41,484 nucleotides of DNA from a virus, in the IMG/VR virus record IMGVR_UViG_3300010885_057888, positions 1 through 41,484 of that record; one strand, given 5' to 3'. Positions within the stretch are counted from its first letter, which is position 1, and the number at the start of each line of letters is the position of its first letter. The translations under genes were made by a program, and so were the position numbers. Below the pieces are notes generated by a model that saw only the letters and a program-made list of their open reading frames with translations, was not told the DNA's origin and did not search any database. This document shows, in pieces, positions 1 to 6,630 of the stretch.

Positions 1-96
1 CCCGTACCCTTGAATGAGTTGATCCGCCTTGCGGTGCTCTTGGACGCGGTTGAGGTACAGGTCTTTGACTTCTTGTTTTCCGTGGTATGCAATCAT
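1..96 (-). CDS. Second copy of the 5' end of the Ala/Tyr-repeat protein gene (partial, at window edge)
   Basis: This is the first 32 codons of the gene at 40798-41457, present a second time because of the terminal repeat. The ATG is at 96-94 and overlaps the TGA of the upstream gene (95-93) as ATGA. In the circular genome it is the same gene, not a duplicate. It matters because the overlap shows that the early operon continues without a break from position 93 into position 41361. Confidence 0.85.
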   Translation of the reverse strand, partial: MIAYHGKQEVKDLYLNRVQEHRKADQLIQGYG

Positions 97-123
97 GTTT
101 TTTGGTGTTGATGTTTGAACTGA
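1..123. repeat. Direct terminal repeat (left copy), circular join
   Basis: These 123 bases are identical to the last 123 bases of the window (41362-41484). The Ala/Tyr-repeat gene starts inside the repeat and reads without interruption across the join, and genes on both sides keep the same strand and the same overlap style. The simplest reading is that the assembly of a circular (or circularly permuted) genome overlapped itself by one assembly word. A true short terminal repeat on a linear virion molecule is less likely, because the repeat sits inside a gene. Confidence 0.93.
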
Positions 124-302
124 CGAAGCTTTTGCGTTTCGGCGATTTGAAGACGCTCAGCCAGCTGTTCGCACAGGCTTCTGGATTGCGAAAGAATCCA
201 GTCATCTTCCCTATTTCCCCTGTGCGCGTTTTCAACCTGTGATTCCAACAGGGTAGCTAAATCCAACGCCTTTCTAAGTTGGTCGATATTCATGGTGGCC
301 AT
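93..302 (-). CDS. Small helical protein, unknown function
   Basis: A 69-residue, charged, mostly alpha-helical protein rich in Leu, Gln and Glu, so a short coiled coil is likely. No motif is recognised. The ATG at 302-300 overlaps the stop of the upstream HTH gene as ATGA; a second Met at codon 4 is possible. The stop overlaps the start of the Ala/Tyr-repeat gene, again as ATGA. Such couplings on both sides make it a translated member of the early operon. Confidence 0.7.
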   Translation of the reverse strand: MATMNIDQLRKALDLATLLESQVENAHRGNREDDWILSQSRSLCEQLAERLQIAETQKLRQFKHQHQKT

Positions 303-1114
303 CAGTGAGAAATTTCTGGAGTACCTGAACCATCGACGATGTGGCTGGCGCCGGCCGAAATCGCACCCCCCGCCCCCCCGGTCTGCGCGGGCCGGTCGAT
401 GGCGGGGTCCGGCTGGACCTGGGCGATGCTGCCGGACTCGGGTTGATCAGCTTCCGAGGATGTATGTCCTTCTGTATGCAGAGCTTTCGATGCGTTGATG
501 CGCAATGCATTAGACTCTGCTTCTGGGGACTCCACATCCACAGCGGCGGCGGGCGACACCACTTGGAACCCGGATTGGGCGAGGAAAGCCTCCAGGTCCG
601 CGCGACCGGGCGCCGACCTTTGCTCGATAATTTCGGTCGGCAGACCGGTTAACAGCTGATCCTTATCTACAGCGATTCCCATCACCGTTCCGGCGGCCTT
701 CAGCCACTGAGAAGCGTCCATATCTTTGAGCCCGCTTTGGAGCGCTTCCCGGGTTTCCTCGACGGCCTCGAGGGCGAGTCGGGCAACTGCTTGACGGACT
801 CTCTCCTTGAGTGGTTCGAGGTGTCCTCCGTTGGTAGCAGCGGCATCGATCGCATCTATGGTGTAGTGGTGGACCCCGCAAATCTTCCGGATCTGGCGTC
901 GGCTCATACCCGAGGCGAGGCACGCGAGCACCTGCATCGCCTTCTGCTCATCCTTCGTGCTGATCTTGCCGTTGATGTCCCACTGCTTTCGCCCGAAAAG
1001 GCGACGTCCTGCGGCTGTTATGCCTGACTCCAGCTCCTGCTCGGTTTCTAAATCGAAAAGGCCGGGCTGGGCTGCTGCTGCCTGCTGAATGCGTAAAAGG
1101 GCGGCGGGATTCAT
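302..1114 (-). CDS. Helix-turn-helix DNA-binding protein, small-terminase-like in style
   Basis: A 270-residue protein. Residues about 52-90 look like a helix-turn-helix (MSRRQIRKICGV followed by a second helix). They are followed by a helical stretch ending in KDQLLTGLPTEI, a type of segment I know from phage HTH proteins related to small terminases. The last 90 residues are Ala/Ser/Gly/Pro-rich and probably disordered. It overlaps the methyltransferase stop as ATGA (1114-1111). It lies in the early block, far from the large terminase, so a regulatory or replication role is as likely as packaging. The DNA-binding assignment is fairly firm; the role is inferred. Confidence 0.6.
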   Translation of the reverse strand: MNPAALLRIQQAAAAQPGLFDLETEQELESGITAAGRRLFGRKQWDINGKISTKDEQKAMQVLACLASGMSRRQIRKICGVHHYTIDAIDAAATNGGHLEPLKERVRQAVARLALEAVEETREALQSGLKDMDASQWLKAAGTVMGIAVDKDQLLTGLPTEIIEQRSAPGRADLEAFLAQSGFQVVSPAAAVDVESPEAESNALRINASKALHTEGHTSSEADQPESGSIAQVQPDPAIDRPAQTGGAGGAISAGASHIVDGSGTPEISH

Positions 1115-2343
1115 GCGGCGAGTTGGATGGAGGCTTGCTGGGTGAGCTGCGCTCGAAGCAGCGATCGGGCGAATCCGCAGGGGACCGCATTTCCGATCTG
1201 GCGCACTTGCTCTTTCACCGTGCCGCTAAACTTGTATCCAGGTGGAAAACCTTGTGCGGCGGCTAACTCATGGGAGCGCAGCATGCGGAAGTGGACTTCT
1301 CGACCGTCGAACTGCACGAGTCCGAAACGGTCGTTACAAGTCACTGTTGGAAGAGGCTCTGTGACTTCGCGGGATTTCCCGTTTCCGTAATACTCCACCA
1401 CGAGAGCAATAGCCCCCGAAGTCGTCACGGTTGGCGCCGGCTGCGACACATGGCGCAGAATTCCCGCGCTATGCTGTGGAAGAAGGTACGCCACACCAAA
1501 AGCTCCACCTTTGGCTGTTGTGACCGTTGGAAGCGGATCGAGCGCGGAGAGAGATCGACCACCGTGTTCCATGGCCACAATCACCGGCGATCCACGAAAG
1601 CGCGCAAGACCCTCGTTGATTCGCGCCATTGTCTTTGGAGCCAGAGCCTTCTTGCGGTCGCTGATTGCTTTGGTCGGAATGCTCCAGTCGATTACAGCAT
1701 CGGCAGCACTTCGCCATCGAGGAAGGCCAAACAAGTTGGCATCGGGTGAATGGGTGGCATCAGGCCAGACAATTCGGCGCCGGCCACGAACCGCCTGGAC
1801 GAATAAGCGTCGCCGAGTGGTCGGATCTCCATAGTCAGCAGCGCACAGAATCTTCCAATCGACCGTGTACCCAATCGCTCGCAATGTCTCAACCCAGGCA
1901 AGGAACGTCCTGCGCTTGTTGGCTTGAATTGGTTTCCCGTTAGATCCGAGCGGTCCCCACTCCAGAAACTCAGGCACGTTCTCCACCATCACCACCGAAG
2001 GCAGGAGAGCTTCAGCCCAGCGGGTGACACACCACGCGGTTGCGCGGGATTGGTCCAGCATCGGTTTACCGCCACGAGCCCGGGAATGGTGCGTGCATTC
2101 AGGGGAGGCCCAGAGCACGTCGAGCTTGCCATCTGAAAACAGGTGGCGAGGGTTGAGCGAATCAACCGAGGCGCAGTAGTGACGGGCCTCGGGATGGTTC
2201 GCGCTGTGCGTCTCCACGGCGCGCTCCCAGTGATTTACCGCGGTCAAATCCACGCGATACCCGAGAGATTCAGCGGCTTGCACAGCCCCAGTGGATGTCC
2301 CACCCGCTCCGCAAAATAGGTCCGCGATGGTGAGGGTTTTCAT
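1111..2343 (-). CDS. DNA (cytosine-5) methyltransferase
   Basis: A 410-residue enzyme transferring methyl from S-adenosylmethionine to cytosine C5 in DNA. Visible motifs are motif I DLFCGAGG (residues 8-15), motif IV with the catalytic Cys83 in the context SPEC (the usual form is PPC), motif VI ENV (121-123), a TTRRR motif VIII, and a C-terminal motif IX/X region with EQVRQIGNAVP. The length is normal for the family. I place the start at the ATG at 2343, because it forms an ATGA overlap with the upstream PP-loop gene; two further codons upstream are also open. No cognate restriction enzyme is nearby, so it is an orphan enzyme, probably protecting phage DNA or altering expression. Confidence 0.92.
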   Translation of the reverse strand: MKTLTIADLFCGAGGTSTGAVQAAESLGYRVDLTAVNHWERAVETHSANHPEARHYCASVDSLNPRHLFSDGKLDVLWASPECTHHSRARGGKPMLDQSRATAWCVTRWAEALLPSVVMVENVPEFLEWGPLGSNGKPIQANKRRTFLAWVETLRAIGYTVDWKILCAADYGDPTTRRRLFVQAVRGRRRIVWPDATHSPDANLFGLPRWRSAADAVIDWSIPTKAISDRKKALAPKTMARINEGLARFRGSPVIVAMEHGGRSLSALDPLPTVTTAKGGAFGVAYLLPQHSAGILRHVSQPAPTVTTSGAIALVVEYYGNGKSREVTEPLPTVTCNDRFGLVQFDGREVHFRMLRSHELAAAQGFPPGYKFSGTVKEQVRQIGNAVPCGFARSLLRAQLTQQASIQLAA

Positions 2344-3200
2344 ACTCCACACATCCCTTCACATTCAGCCATGAAGCCGAGGGTTCCTTGGTCTCCGCGT
2401 TCCTCTGCGGTTCGGAAGTCAATTTCCTCAAGCGGGATGCATGACCGGTGCAGGTATTGAAGACTCCTCATCCCATTTCGATGGGCCAAGTTCTGGCTGC
2501 GAAGCATTCGATCTATCTCGACGGCCCGCGCGAACTCTGCGGAATTGTTCTTTAGCTTCTGCCATTCAGCATTGCTCTTGTACGGGCAGAAAACGCACGC
2601 CGACCTTTCAACGGTGTGAGGAACGCCGTAATCGCTGAGCCACTTAATGCAGTGTCGGCGCGTCATCTCCATTTCGATGAGCGGGAAAAGGGGCTTTGCG
2701 TGACCTTTCCTTGGTCCGTCGTTAAATGAACGGGTGACACGACCAGCGCGCCCACATTCCTCCAGAGACAACCCGAACAGTTGATTGACGACGACATTCT
2801 TTGGCCATCTTTGGCGCGGCTTAAGTCCCAATATCTCTCGACGTATAGCACCCTCCACGACGTCGACTTTAAAATCAGACGTGCAGCGTCTAGGCATTAT
2901 TGCGATGACTCCAGTGGATTGGTTGAACGTAAAGGAGGGAATGTTGGAATGCCCTTTCCTATGCGATCTTCCTGTAGTAATCGCATCTCCAAGCCTCCCA
3001 GCCGTCCTAACCAGAACGGGGAACGACGGGGCAACCTCTGCGATCAGCCAGTTTAGATGGTCATACACAGCCTTAGGCTCCTCTTGGACATCCGCGAAGA
3101 TCGCGCAGTCGACAGGCGGAATAATCCCCTTGTGAATCATCAGTGCGACGACTGTGCTCTGCACTCCGGCACCCAGGTTGAGGACTCGATAAGTTCTCAC
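2340..3200 (-). CDS. PP-loop ATPase, PAPS reductase-like (adenine nucleotide alpha hydrolase superfamily)
   Basis: A 286-residue protein. A modified PP-loop is at residues 10-16 (GAGVQST), an RRCTSDFK element at 104-111 resembles the substrate/phosphate loop of phage PAPS-reductase-like proteins, and CVFCPY (202-207) is a likely metal or thiol site. It starts with GTG in a GTGA overlap with the upstream small gene, and its stop overlaps the methyltransferase start. Phage members of this family are usually called phosphoadenosine phosphosulfate reductase, but true sulfate reduction is doubtful. Its tight coupling to a DNA methyltransferase suggests nucleic-acid modification or a counter-defence role (inference). 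Confidence 0.8.
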   Translation of the reverse strand: MRTYRVLNLGAGVQSTVVALMIHKGIIPPVDCAIFADVQEEPKAVYDHLNWLIAEVAPSFPVLVRTAGRLGDAITTGRSHRKGHSNIPSFTFNQSTGVIAIMPRRCTSDFKVDVVEGAIRREILGLKPRQRWPKNVVVNQLFGLSLEECGRAGRVTRSFNDGPRKGHAKPLFPLIEMEMTRRHCIKWLSDYGVPHTVERSACVFCPYKSNAEWQKLKNNSAEFARAVEIDRMLRSQNLAHRNGMRSLQYLHRSCIPLEEIDFRTAEERGDQGTLGFMAECEGMCGV

Positions 3201-3400
3201 GGCTTCACCTCTTCAATTGGGAATTCAACCAAAGCCTCACCAAACACGTCCTCGTAGTCCTCGTAGTCCTCGGCGTGTCCGTCGCAAAATTGACCGGCTC
3301 CGTCCGGCTCGTAGTGGGTTGGGGTGTGTGGGCAAAAAACAGTGCGTGGACGGTCGGCGATAATCCACGAACAGTAGGGGCGTTTCGATAGCAGTTTCAC
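3197..3400 (-). CDS. Small protein with Cys/His residues and acidic tail
   Basis: A 67-residue product starting at GTG 3400. Two CxH-like pairs (FCPHTPTH, FCDGHAED) could bind zinc, and a repeated acidic EDYEDYED tract follows. The long reading frame upstream of this start is the shadow of neighbouring genes, so I use the GTG that overlaps the previous stop (GTGA) and is preceded by GGAGGTG. It ends in EEVKP, almost the same tail as the gene before it, because these codons also form the ribosome-binding site of the next gene. Function unknown. Confidence 0.65.
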   Translation of the reverse strand: MKLLSKRPYCSWIIADRPRTVFCPHTPTHYEPDGAGQFCDGHAEDYEDYEDVFGEALVEFPIEEVKP

Positions 3401-3594
3401 GGCTTCACCTCCTTCAACCAATGATCCAGCCGCACGCCTCTTTCGCCGTGTTCTTCGCCATCCCAGCAAAGGTCGCAAAGCCACTGTGAACACTTCTCGC
3501 ACCAGTTCAGATCGGAAGCGGGCCAACTGACGTCCTCCCGGCAAATGTGGCACGAGTACAACGCTTCTGGAACGTGCGTAGGTTTTGCGCTCAC
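3397..3594 (-). CDS. Small zinc-finger-like protein
   Basis: A 65-residue protein from GTG 3594 (GTGA overlap with the MazG-like gene; AAGGAGGCGG lies just upstream inside that gene). Cys pairs CHIC, CEKC and CDLC are spaced as in a treble-clef or RING-like double zinc site. It ends in KEVKP, where the last codons encode the GGAGGTG site for the following gene. It is probably a protein-protein or nucleic-acid adaptor, but no specific family is recognised. Confidence 0.65.
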   Translation of the reverse strand: MSAKPTHVPEALYSCHICREDVSWPASDLNWCEKCSQWLCDLCWDGEEHGERGVRLDHWLKEVKP

Positions 3595-3950
3595 TTGTCC
3601 GCCTCCTTCCACGCTTTGAGCGCATGGCGGTCTGATTTGTGACGCAAACAATCAGCGCAAGTATTTGCCCTTGGCGCGCAACGGCAATCTGTAGTCTCTG
3701 GCGTTTTGTCATCCAGCCCTTCGAAGAGTCGCCCTCCAATGTCGCGCAAGGTTTCAATCTTATCCCGCATCTTCCCAACCTCATCCTTCAACCTCATTAA
3801 GTATCCAGCTCCATCCAGCATCTCTTCGATCGCGTGCTGAAGCCATTGCTCTGGCGTCAGGTCTTCGCGGTCCATGGTAACGCCGTACTTTGCCAGGCCA
3901 AGCGCGTGGCGCTGGCGCAGCATCGAGCAGAGTTGTTCGGTGGTGCTCAT
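3591..3950 (-). CDS. MazG-like conserved phage protein
   Basis: A 119-residue protein. Residues 13-55 carry a KYG element, then WLQHAIEEMLDGAGYL, whose EExxxD helix pair recalls the all-alpha NTP pyrophosphohydrolase (MazG) fold, which in phages acts on nucleotides or alarmones. The C-terminal part has a coiled-coil stretch and a Cys cluster (CRC...CADC). The family link is by motif style only. The start forms ATGA with the upstream HTH gene, and the stop is followed by the zinc-finger-like gene in a GTGA overlap. Confidence 0.6.
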   Translation of the reverse strand: MSTTEQLCSMLRQRHALGLAKYGVTMDREDLTPEQWLQHAIEEMLDGAGYLMRLKDEVGKMRDKIETLRDIGGRLFEGLDDKTPETTDCRCAPRANTCADCLRHKSDRHALKAWKEADK

Positions 3951-4204
3951 TTGATGGGATGCGCCTCCAAATATTGCTCCAGCTCCGACAATCGCCCGCG
4001 CAGATCACCACCGCCGAGGCGCACAGAGCCGGGCAGGGAACTGATGATCTCGCGGGCCTTGCGATCGCTTATGTCCCACAGCGCGCCCAGCTGGGCCACG
4101 CTGACCAAGTGGATGCGCTGTGTGATCGGCGGCTGCACCACGACTCCGTGAGCAGACAGCACGCGGAGCGCGGCAATCAGATCGGGTATGGTGGTGGTCG
4201 GCAT
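3947..4204 (-). CDS. Small HTH / excisionase-like DNA-binding protein
   Basis: An 85-residue protein. Its second half (residues about 33-70) has the form of a winged-helix or MerR/excisionase-type motif: a helix, ALWDISDRKAREII as turn and recognition helix, then a Gly-rich wing with VRLGGGDLRGR. It lies 6 nt downstream of the conserved phage gene and overlaps the MazG-like start as ATGA. It could be a recombination directionality factor or an early regulator; the sequence does not decide between them. Confidence 0.55.
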   Translation of the reverse strand: MPTTTIPDLIAALRVLSAHGVVVQPPITQRIHLVSVAQLGALWDISDRKAREIISSLPGSVRLGGGDLRGRLSELEQYLEAHPIK

Positions 4205-4210
4205 GGCGAG

Positions 4211-4552
4211 TTACACTTTAACGAATTGGATCAGTCGCTTGATCACATCCATGGAGGTGTGCCCATCCCATATGGGCGCACGATCCATCACCCTTGCCTC
4301 ACAATGCTTGCAGACTGGCCACAACCTTTCTGGAAGATGATATGAGACGACGCCTGTTGGCAGTTCGATGCCGGCGATAAACCACCCAGGCATCTCGGTG
4401 CCATCATCGTGCTGACGAGACATCCAAGCGGGGAATATCCCAGCGTGGCACGACAGCAGGCACAAAAACAGGGCGTGCCGATGCTCGTAGAGTTCATCGA
4501 ACGTATGGTAGCCGTCGGAGATTGGGCCGGTGCGATTTGAGTCGACTTGCAT
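4211..4552 (-). CDS. Conserved phage protein with WDGHT motif, unknown function
   Basis: A 113-residue protein of a type common in phage early regions. Hallmarks are SDGYHTFDELYEHR near the N terminus, a central HDDGTEMPGWFIAGI, YHLPERLW, and a C-terminal WDGHTSMDVIKRL. I chose ATG 4552 because the family normally begins just before SDGYHTF; the 40 codons upstream are the shadow of a repeat region. There is no convincing Shine-Dalgarno. I know the family only as a hypothetical protein. Confidence 0.75.
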   Translation of the reverse strand: MQVDSNRTGPISDGYHTFDELYEHRHALFLCLLSCHAGIFPAWMSRQHDDGTEMPGWFIAGIELPTGVVSYHLPERLWPVCKHCEARVMDRAPIWDGHTSMDVIKRLIQFVKV

Positions 4553-4560
4553 ATAAGTTG

Positions 4561-4583
4561 GTGCCGGTCTTTCCCGGCTGTCA
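4561..4583. repeat. 23-bp direct repeat, copy 1, with short hairpin
   Basis: GTGCCGGTCTTTCCCGGCTG plus TCA. It differs from the copy at 4686-4708 by one base. On the minus strand each copy contains GCCGG, a 6-nt A/G-rich loop, and CCGGC. This copy lies just upstream of the WDGHT gene. Confidence 0.75.
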
Positions 4584-4721
4584 TCTCGCTGCGGCGAGAA
4601 CGGAGTGGTTGAGGTTGAAGCCTGTCTCCCGGCTTTGCCACGCTTGCAAGGGTACGTAGCCAGGGTGACCACTCTTCGGCTTCCAGTGCCGGTCTCTCCC
4701 GGCTGTCACGCACTCAGGCAT
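4581..4721 (-). CDS. Candidate 46-residue small protein
   Basis: A possible gene in an otherwise empty stretch. ATG 4721 is preceded by AGGTGG at close spacing, and the stop is TGA at 4583-4581. The product is basic and rich in Trp, His and Arg. Both repeat copies fall at its ends, so its N-terminal VTAGRDRH is echoed by a second frame starting in its stop codon. No family is recognised, and it could equally be an RNA region. Confidence 0.3.
   Translation of the reverse strand: MPECVTAGRDRHWKPKSGHPGYVPLQAWQSRETGFNLNHSVLAAAR
4686..4708. repeat. 23-bp direct repeat, copy 2, with short hairpin
   Basis: Same as 4561-4583 except one T to C change in the loop. The distance from copy to copy is 125 bp. 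The stem GCCGG/CCGGC is kept and the change falls in the loop, as expected for a conserved structured element, although two copies are too few to prove it. Confidence 0.7.
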
Positions 4722-4939
4722 ACCACCTGTTCAGCGTTTGATGTCTCAGAGCGGGTTTGGCGATTCGCAAACTATCCCCGAATTTACCCAACCGTGCACG
4801 GCTGCGGGGCTTACTGAGATGATTGAATTTCGGATGGCCCGTGTTGCCGCTACAGGCGGCAGTGTGTTACTGAACCCCCATCCACTCTCGTCACCGTTGG
4901 TTCACACCCACGGGCCAAAATTGAATCAGGCGCCATAGA
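4722..4939. other. 218-bp stretch without a convincing gene
   Basis: Between the small membrane gene ending at 4940 and the 46-codon candidate. It holds a perfect 6-bp hairpin (TGCCGC, 5-nt loop, GCGGCA at 4845-4861) without a T tract. A 28-codon frame starting at ATG 4936 on the minus strand has nothing to support it. A regulatory or RNA function is possible but not shown. Confidence 0.4.
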
Positions 4940-5110
4940 TCAATCGCGATCTATCCATTGGCTCCTGGTAGTTGTGACGGCACCAATCGCTATCCACGCG
5001 ATGGTCCACAGAAACGCTGAGCCGACACGGATCGGCAGCAGCCATTCGGTCATTCCGATCGAGCACCAGCCCATTAGGATCAGTGCTGCGATTGTGATGC
5101 GGTCATTCAT
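4940..5110 (-). CDS. Small two-helix membrane protein, holin-like in shape
   Basis: A 56-residue protein with two hydrophobic segments, residues 5-25 and about 30-46, separated by a short polar turn, and a basic/polar C terminus. The ATG at 5110 overlaps the end of the preceding 30-codon gene by 8 nt (ATGAATGA). The shape is that of a small holin or antiholin, but the gene lies in the early block, so a role in membrane-based superinfection exclusion is equally possible. The double-TM pattern and coupling support a real gene. Confidence 0.6.
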   Translation of the reverse strand: MNDRITIAALILMGWCSIGMTEWLLPIRVGSAFLWTIAWIAIGAVTTTRSQWIDRD

Positions 5111-5195
5111 TTTCGATGGCGGGGCTTAGGCAAATGCCGATGATTATTGCGAGGGCGATGACAACAGCGATTCCCGCCATCATGTCCACGCTCAC
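5103..5195 (-). CDS. 30-residue single-span membrane protein
   Basis: A very short gene starting with GTG 5195 in a GTGA overlap with the preceding stop. GGAGGG lies five bases upstream, embedded in the last codons of that gene. The product has one hydrophobic helix (residues about 7-25, GIAVVIALAIIIGICL) and a short acidic tail. The strong ribosome-binding site and the gapless coupling make translation likely. Function unknown. Confidence 0.6.
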   Translation of the reverse strand: MSVDMMAGIAVVIALAIIIGICLSPAIENE

Positions 5196-5539
5196 TTGAC
5201 CCTCCGCATAGAGCCGCCAGCGATCAGCTGGTGGCCGAAAGAAGACTCCGCGCGCGTGATGGACGTGGAGTAAGACGCTCCACTGGATTTATGCTCTGGG
5301 GATGACTGGCCGAGTTCATTGCTATGGGGAGGTTGATGACCTGTCGGAGAGGGTCGATCAATTGCGGCTTCAGTCGGCGAGCTTCCATCAGCACGCGCGG
5401 AAATTGTGTCGTCGTCGAGCCAGTCGCGGTCCTTGTTCAGGATCTTGCGAAGACCTCGGCCGTATCGGTCGGCCCAGAGCGCGCACACGACGATCAGCGC
5501 GCCCGTGAAACAGAAGCCGACGAGTCCAAAAATGATCAC
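5192..5539 (-). CDS. Single-pass membrane protein with long polar tail
   Basis: A 115-residue protein from GTG 5539 (GTGA overlap; GGAGGTG upstream). Residues 2-23 form one transmembrane helix, followed by a basic juxtamembrane stretch and about 80 polar, Ser/Pro/His-rich residues. An inner-membrane spanin is conceivable, but the tail lacks an obvious coiled coil and the gene is in the early block. The longer open frame upstream is a shadow of the neighbour. Confidence 0.6.
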   Translation of the reverse strand: MIIFGLVGFCFTGALIVVCALWADRYGRGLRKILNKDRDWLDDDTISARADGSSPTEAAIDRPSPTGHQPPHSNELGQSSPEHKSSGASYSTSITRAESSFGHQLIAGGSMRRVK

Positions 5540-5838
5540 TTGACACCTCCGTTCACCCGGTTGAGTTCGCGGGCGAGAATGCGGGATTGAAGATCGTGAA
5601 CGTCCTCGGCCTTCCGTTCGCGCCAAACCGCCACGCGAGCGGCCAGTGTCGTCCTGGCGTTTGCATCCCCAGTCCGCCAAATCCATCGAAGGCCAGGAAC
5701 GCAAAAGTTTCGGAAGTATTGCCGCCACTCCTGCTTCTCCCGTTTGCTCGGGTAGTTCTTCACGAACTGTTGGGCGAGACTGTCCGAGATGGACAGCGTC
5801 TCAAAGAAGGTCGGCGTCGAGTTGATCGGTGTTGGCAT
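5536..5838 (-). CDS. Small protein, unknown function
   Basis: A 100-residue soluble protein, basic and aromatic-rich in the middle (EWRQYFRNFCVPGLRWIWR), with a helical C-terminal half. ATG 5838 has AAGGA at good spacing. It ends in NGGVK, where the final codons also carry the GGAGGTG site of the next gene. No family is recognised. Confidence 0.65.
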   Translation of the reverse strand: MPTPINSTPTFFETLSISDSLAQQFVKNYPSKREKQEWRQYFRNFCVPGLRWIWRTGDANARTTLAARVAVWRERKAEDVHDLQSRILARELNRVNGGVK

Positions 5839-5856
5839 TGGATTCCTTGGTGACGG

Positions 5857-6195
5857 TTACAGACTGTGAAGCTTGCTCTTCAGCCCGAGGCCTTCGCCGG
5901 TCACGGCATCGGATTTGGTCAGTGCGCCAGTCAGACTGTCAGAGCTGGGCGGCATAGCTGCGCCGGTGCCTCGGAACTTGTCGATGGCTCCACTCAGGCT
6001 GTCGTGCAGACCCTGGCGGAGATCGAGCTTCGCTTGGTCGCGCATGCCGATCAGTCCCATCTGGGCCCGCGTGGCATCACCCAGGAAACCATCGTCGAGA
6101 CCGAATTGCTTCAGGGTGTCCATTCGGCCTTGCAGATCCTGCTTGGACACAGGGGCAAACTTCTGGATTAGGCTTGAGTAGGGGTTGTTGTACAT
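5857..6195 (-). CDS. Small protein, unknown function
   Basis: A 112-residue protein. ATG 6195 lies one base after the RHH gene stop. The N terminus (MYNNPYSSLIQKFAPVSKQ) and the helical, Gly/Asp/Lys-rich remainder resemble small virion-associated proteins more than enzymes, but it sits second in the early operon. The upstream extension of the frame overlaps the RHH gene and is not used. Function unknown. Confidence 0.6.
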   Translation of the reverse strand: MYNNPYSSLIQKFAPVSKQDLQGRMDTLKQFGLDDGFLGDATRAQMGLIGMRDQAKLDLRQGLHDSLSGAIDKFRGTGAAMPPSSDSLTGALTKSDAVTGEGLGLKSKLHSL

Positions 6196-6196
6196 A

Positions 6197-6376
6197 TCAG
6201 TGGATTTGGTGGGTCTCCTTGAGACGCTTGACCTCACCCGGGATATAGAGGAGCAAGGCCTCACGAACGATGTCGCTCGGGGAGAGCAGTCTCGATTGCG
6301 CGAGCTGATCCACTTGCTCCTTCATGTCGACCGGGATGCGGGCTCGGATGCCCGCTGTTAGCCGATTGCGCTTCAT
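6197..6376 (-). CDS. Ribbon-helix-helix (Arc/CopG-type) regulator, leftward
   Basis: A 59-residue protein. A short strand (GIRARIP) is followed by two helices (DMKEQVDQLAQSRL and SPSDIVREALLLYI), the RHH layout in which the strand pairs in a dimer and enters the DNA major groove. I prefer ATG 6376, with AGGGA six bases upstream, over the in-frame ATG 6406. It is the first gene of the leftward operon and diverges from two rightward RHH genes, so it probably takes part in the lysogeny/early switch (inference). Confidence 0.8.
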   Translation of the reverse strand: MKRNRLTAGIRARIPVDMKEQVDQLAQSRLLSPSDIVREALLLYIPGEVKRLKETHQIH

Positions 6377-6468
6377 CTGTCCCTGTTGTGCTACATTAGG
6401 GAACAACTGTCAAGCGGGGTTATGAAATAATGTTGCCGGTTGTGCTCCGTTGTGCCACAAACACGCCC
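6377..6468. promoter_or_regulatory. Divergent regulatory region with GTTGTGC operator-like repeats
   Basis: A 92-bp gap between divergent RHH genes. It holds three direct copies of GTTGTGC at 6385-6391, 6439-6445 and 6449-6455. The last two are 10 bp apart, one helical turn, which suits cooperative RHH dimers. A TTGACA box reads leftward at 6414-6409, but I find no well-spaced -10 box, so the promoter position is not fixed. Confidence 0.5.
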
Positions 6469-6630
6469 ATGTGCAGGTCGAAAAAAGATTCCGACGTAAG
6501 AGCGAGAGTGGATAGCCAGACTCGTTTGTCGCTGGAGGTCCTTGCCAATCGGGAACAACTAGAGCTTTCTGATATTCTCCGCAGGGCTATCCGCGAATTC
6601 CTTCAACGCCAAATTCCCATCTCAAAATGA
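6469..6630 (+). CDS. Ribbon-helix-helix regulator, rightward, first of a pair
   Basis: A 53-residue protein with strand DVRARVD, helix QTRLSLEVLANREQ and helix SDILRRAIREFLQ. I use ATG 6469 because it aligns with the start of the next, paralogous gene; ATG 6430 would add 13 residues. Its TGA overlaps the following ATG (ATGA 6627-6630), so the two are translated together and may form a heterodimer. It lacks a clear Shine-Dalgarno. Confidence 0.72.
   Translation: MCRSKKDSDVRARVDSQTRLSLEVLANREQLELSDILRRAIREFLQRQIPISK

Noticed and set aside
3197-3784. A single 195-residue protein
   Set aside because: Its first two thirds are very Arg-rich and run antiparallel in frame sense to two well-supported small genes; the GTGA junctions show that only the last 67 codons are a gene.
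4738-4938. Plus-strand 66-residue frame
   Set aside because: No motif, no ribosome-binding site, and against the direction of all neighbours.
5192-5728. A 178-residue membrane protein starting at 5728
   Set aside because: The N-terminal part is the shadow of the 100-residue gene; the GTG at 5539 with its own GGAGGTG site is the natural start.
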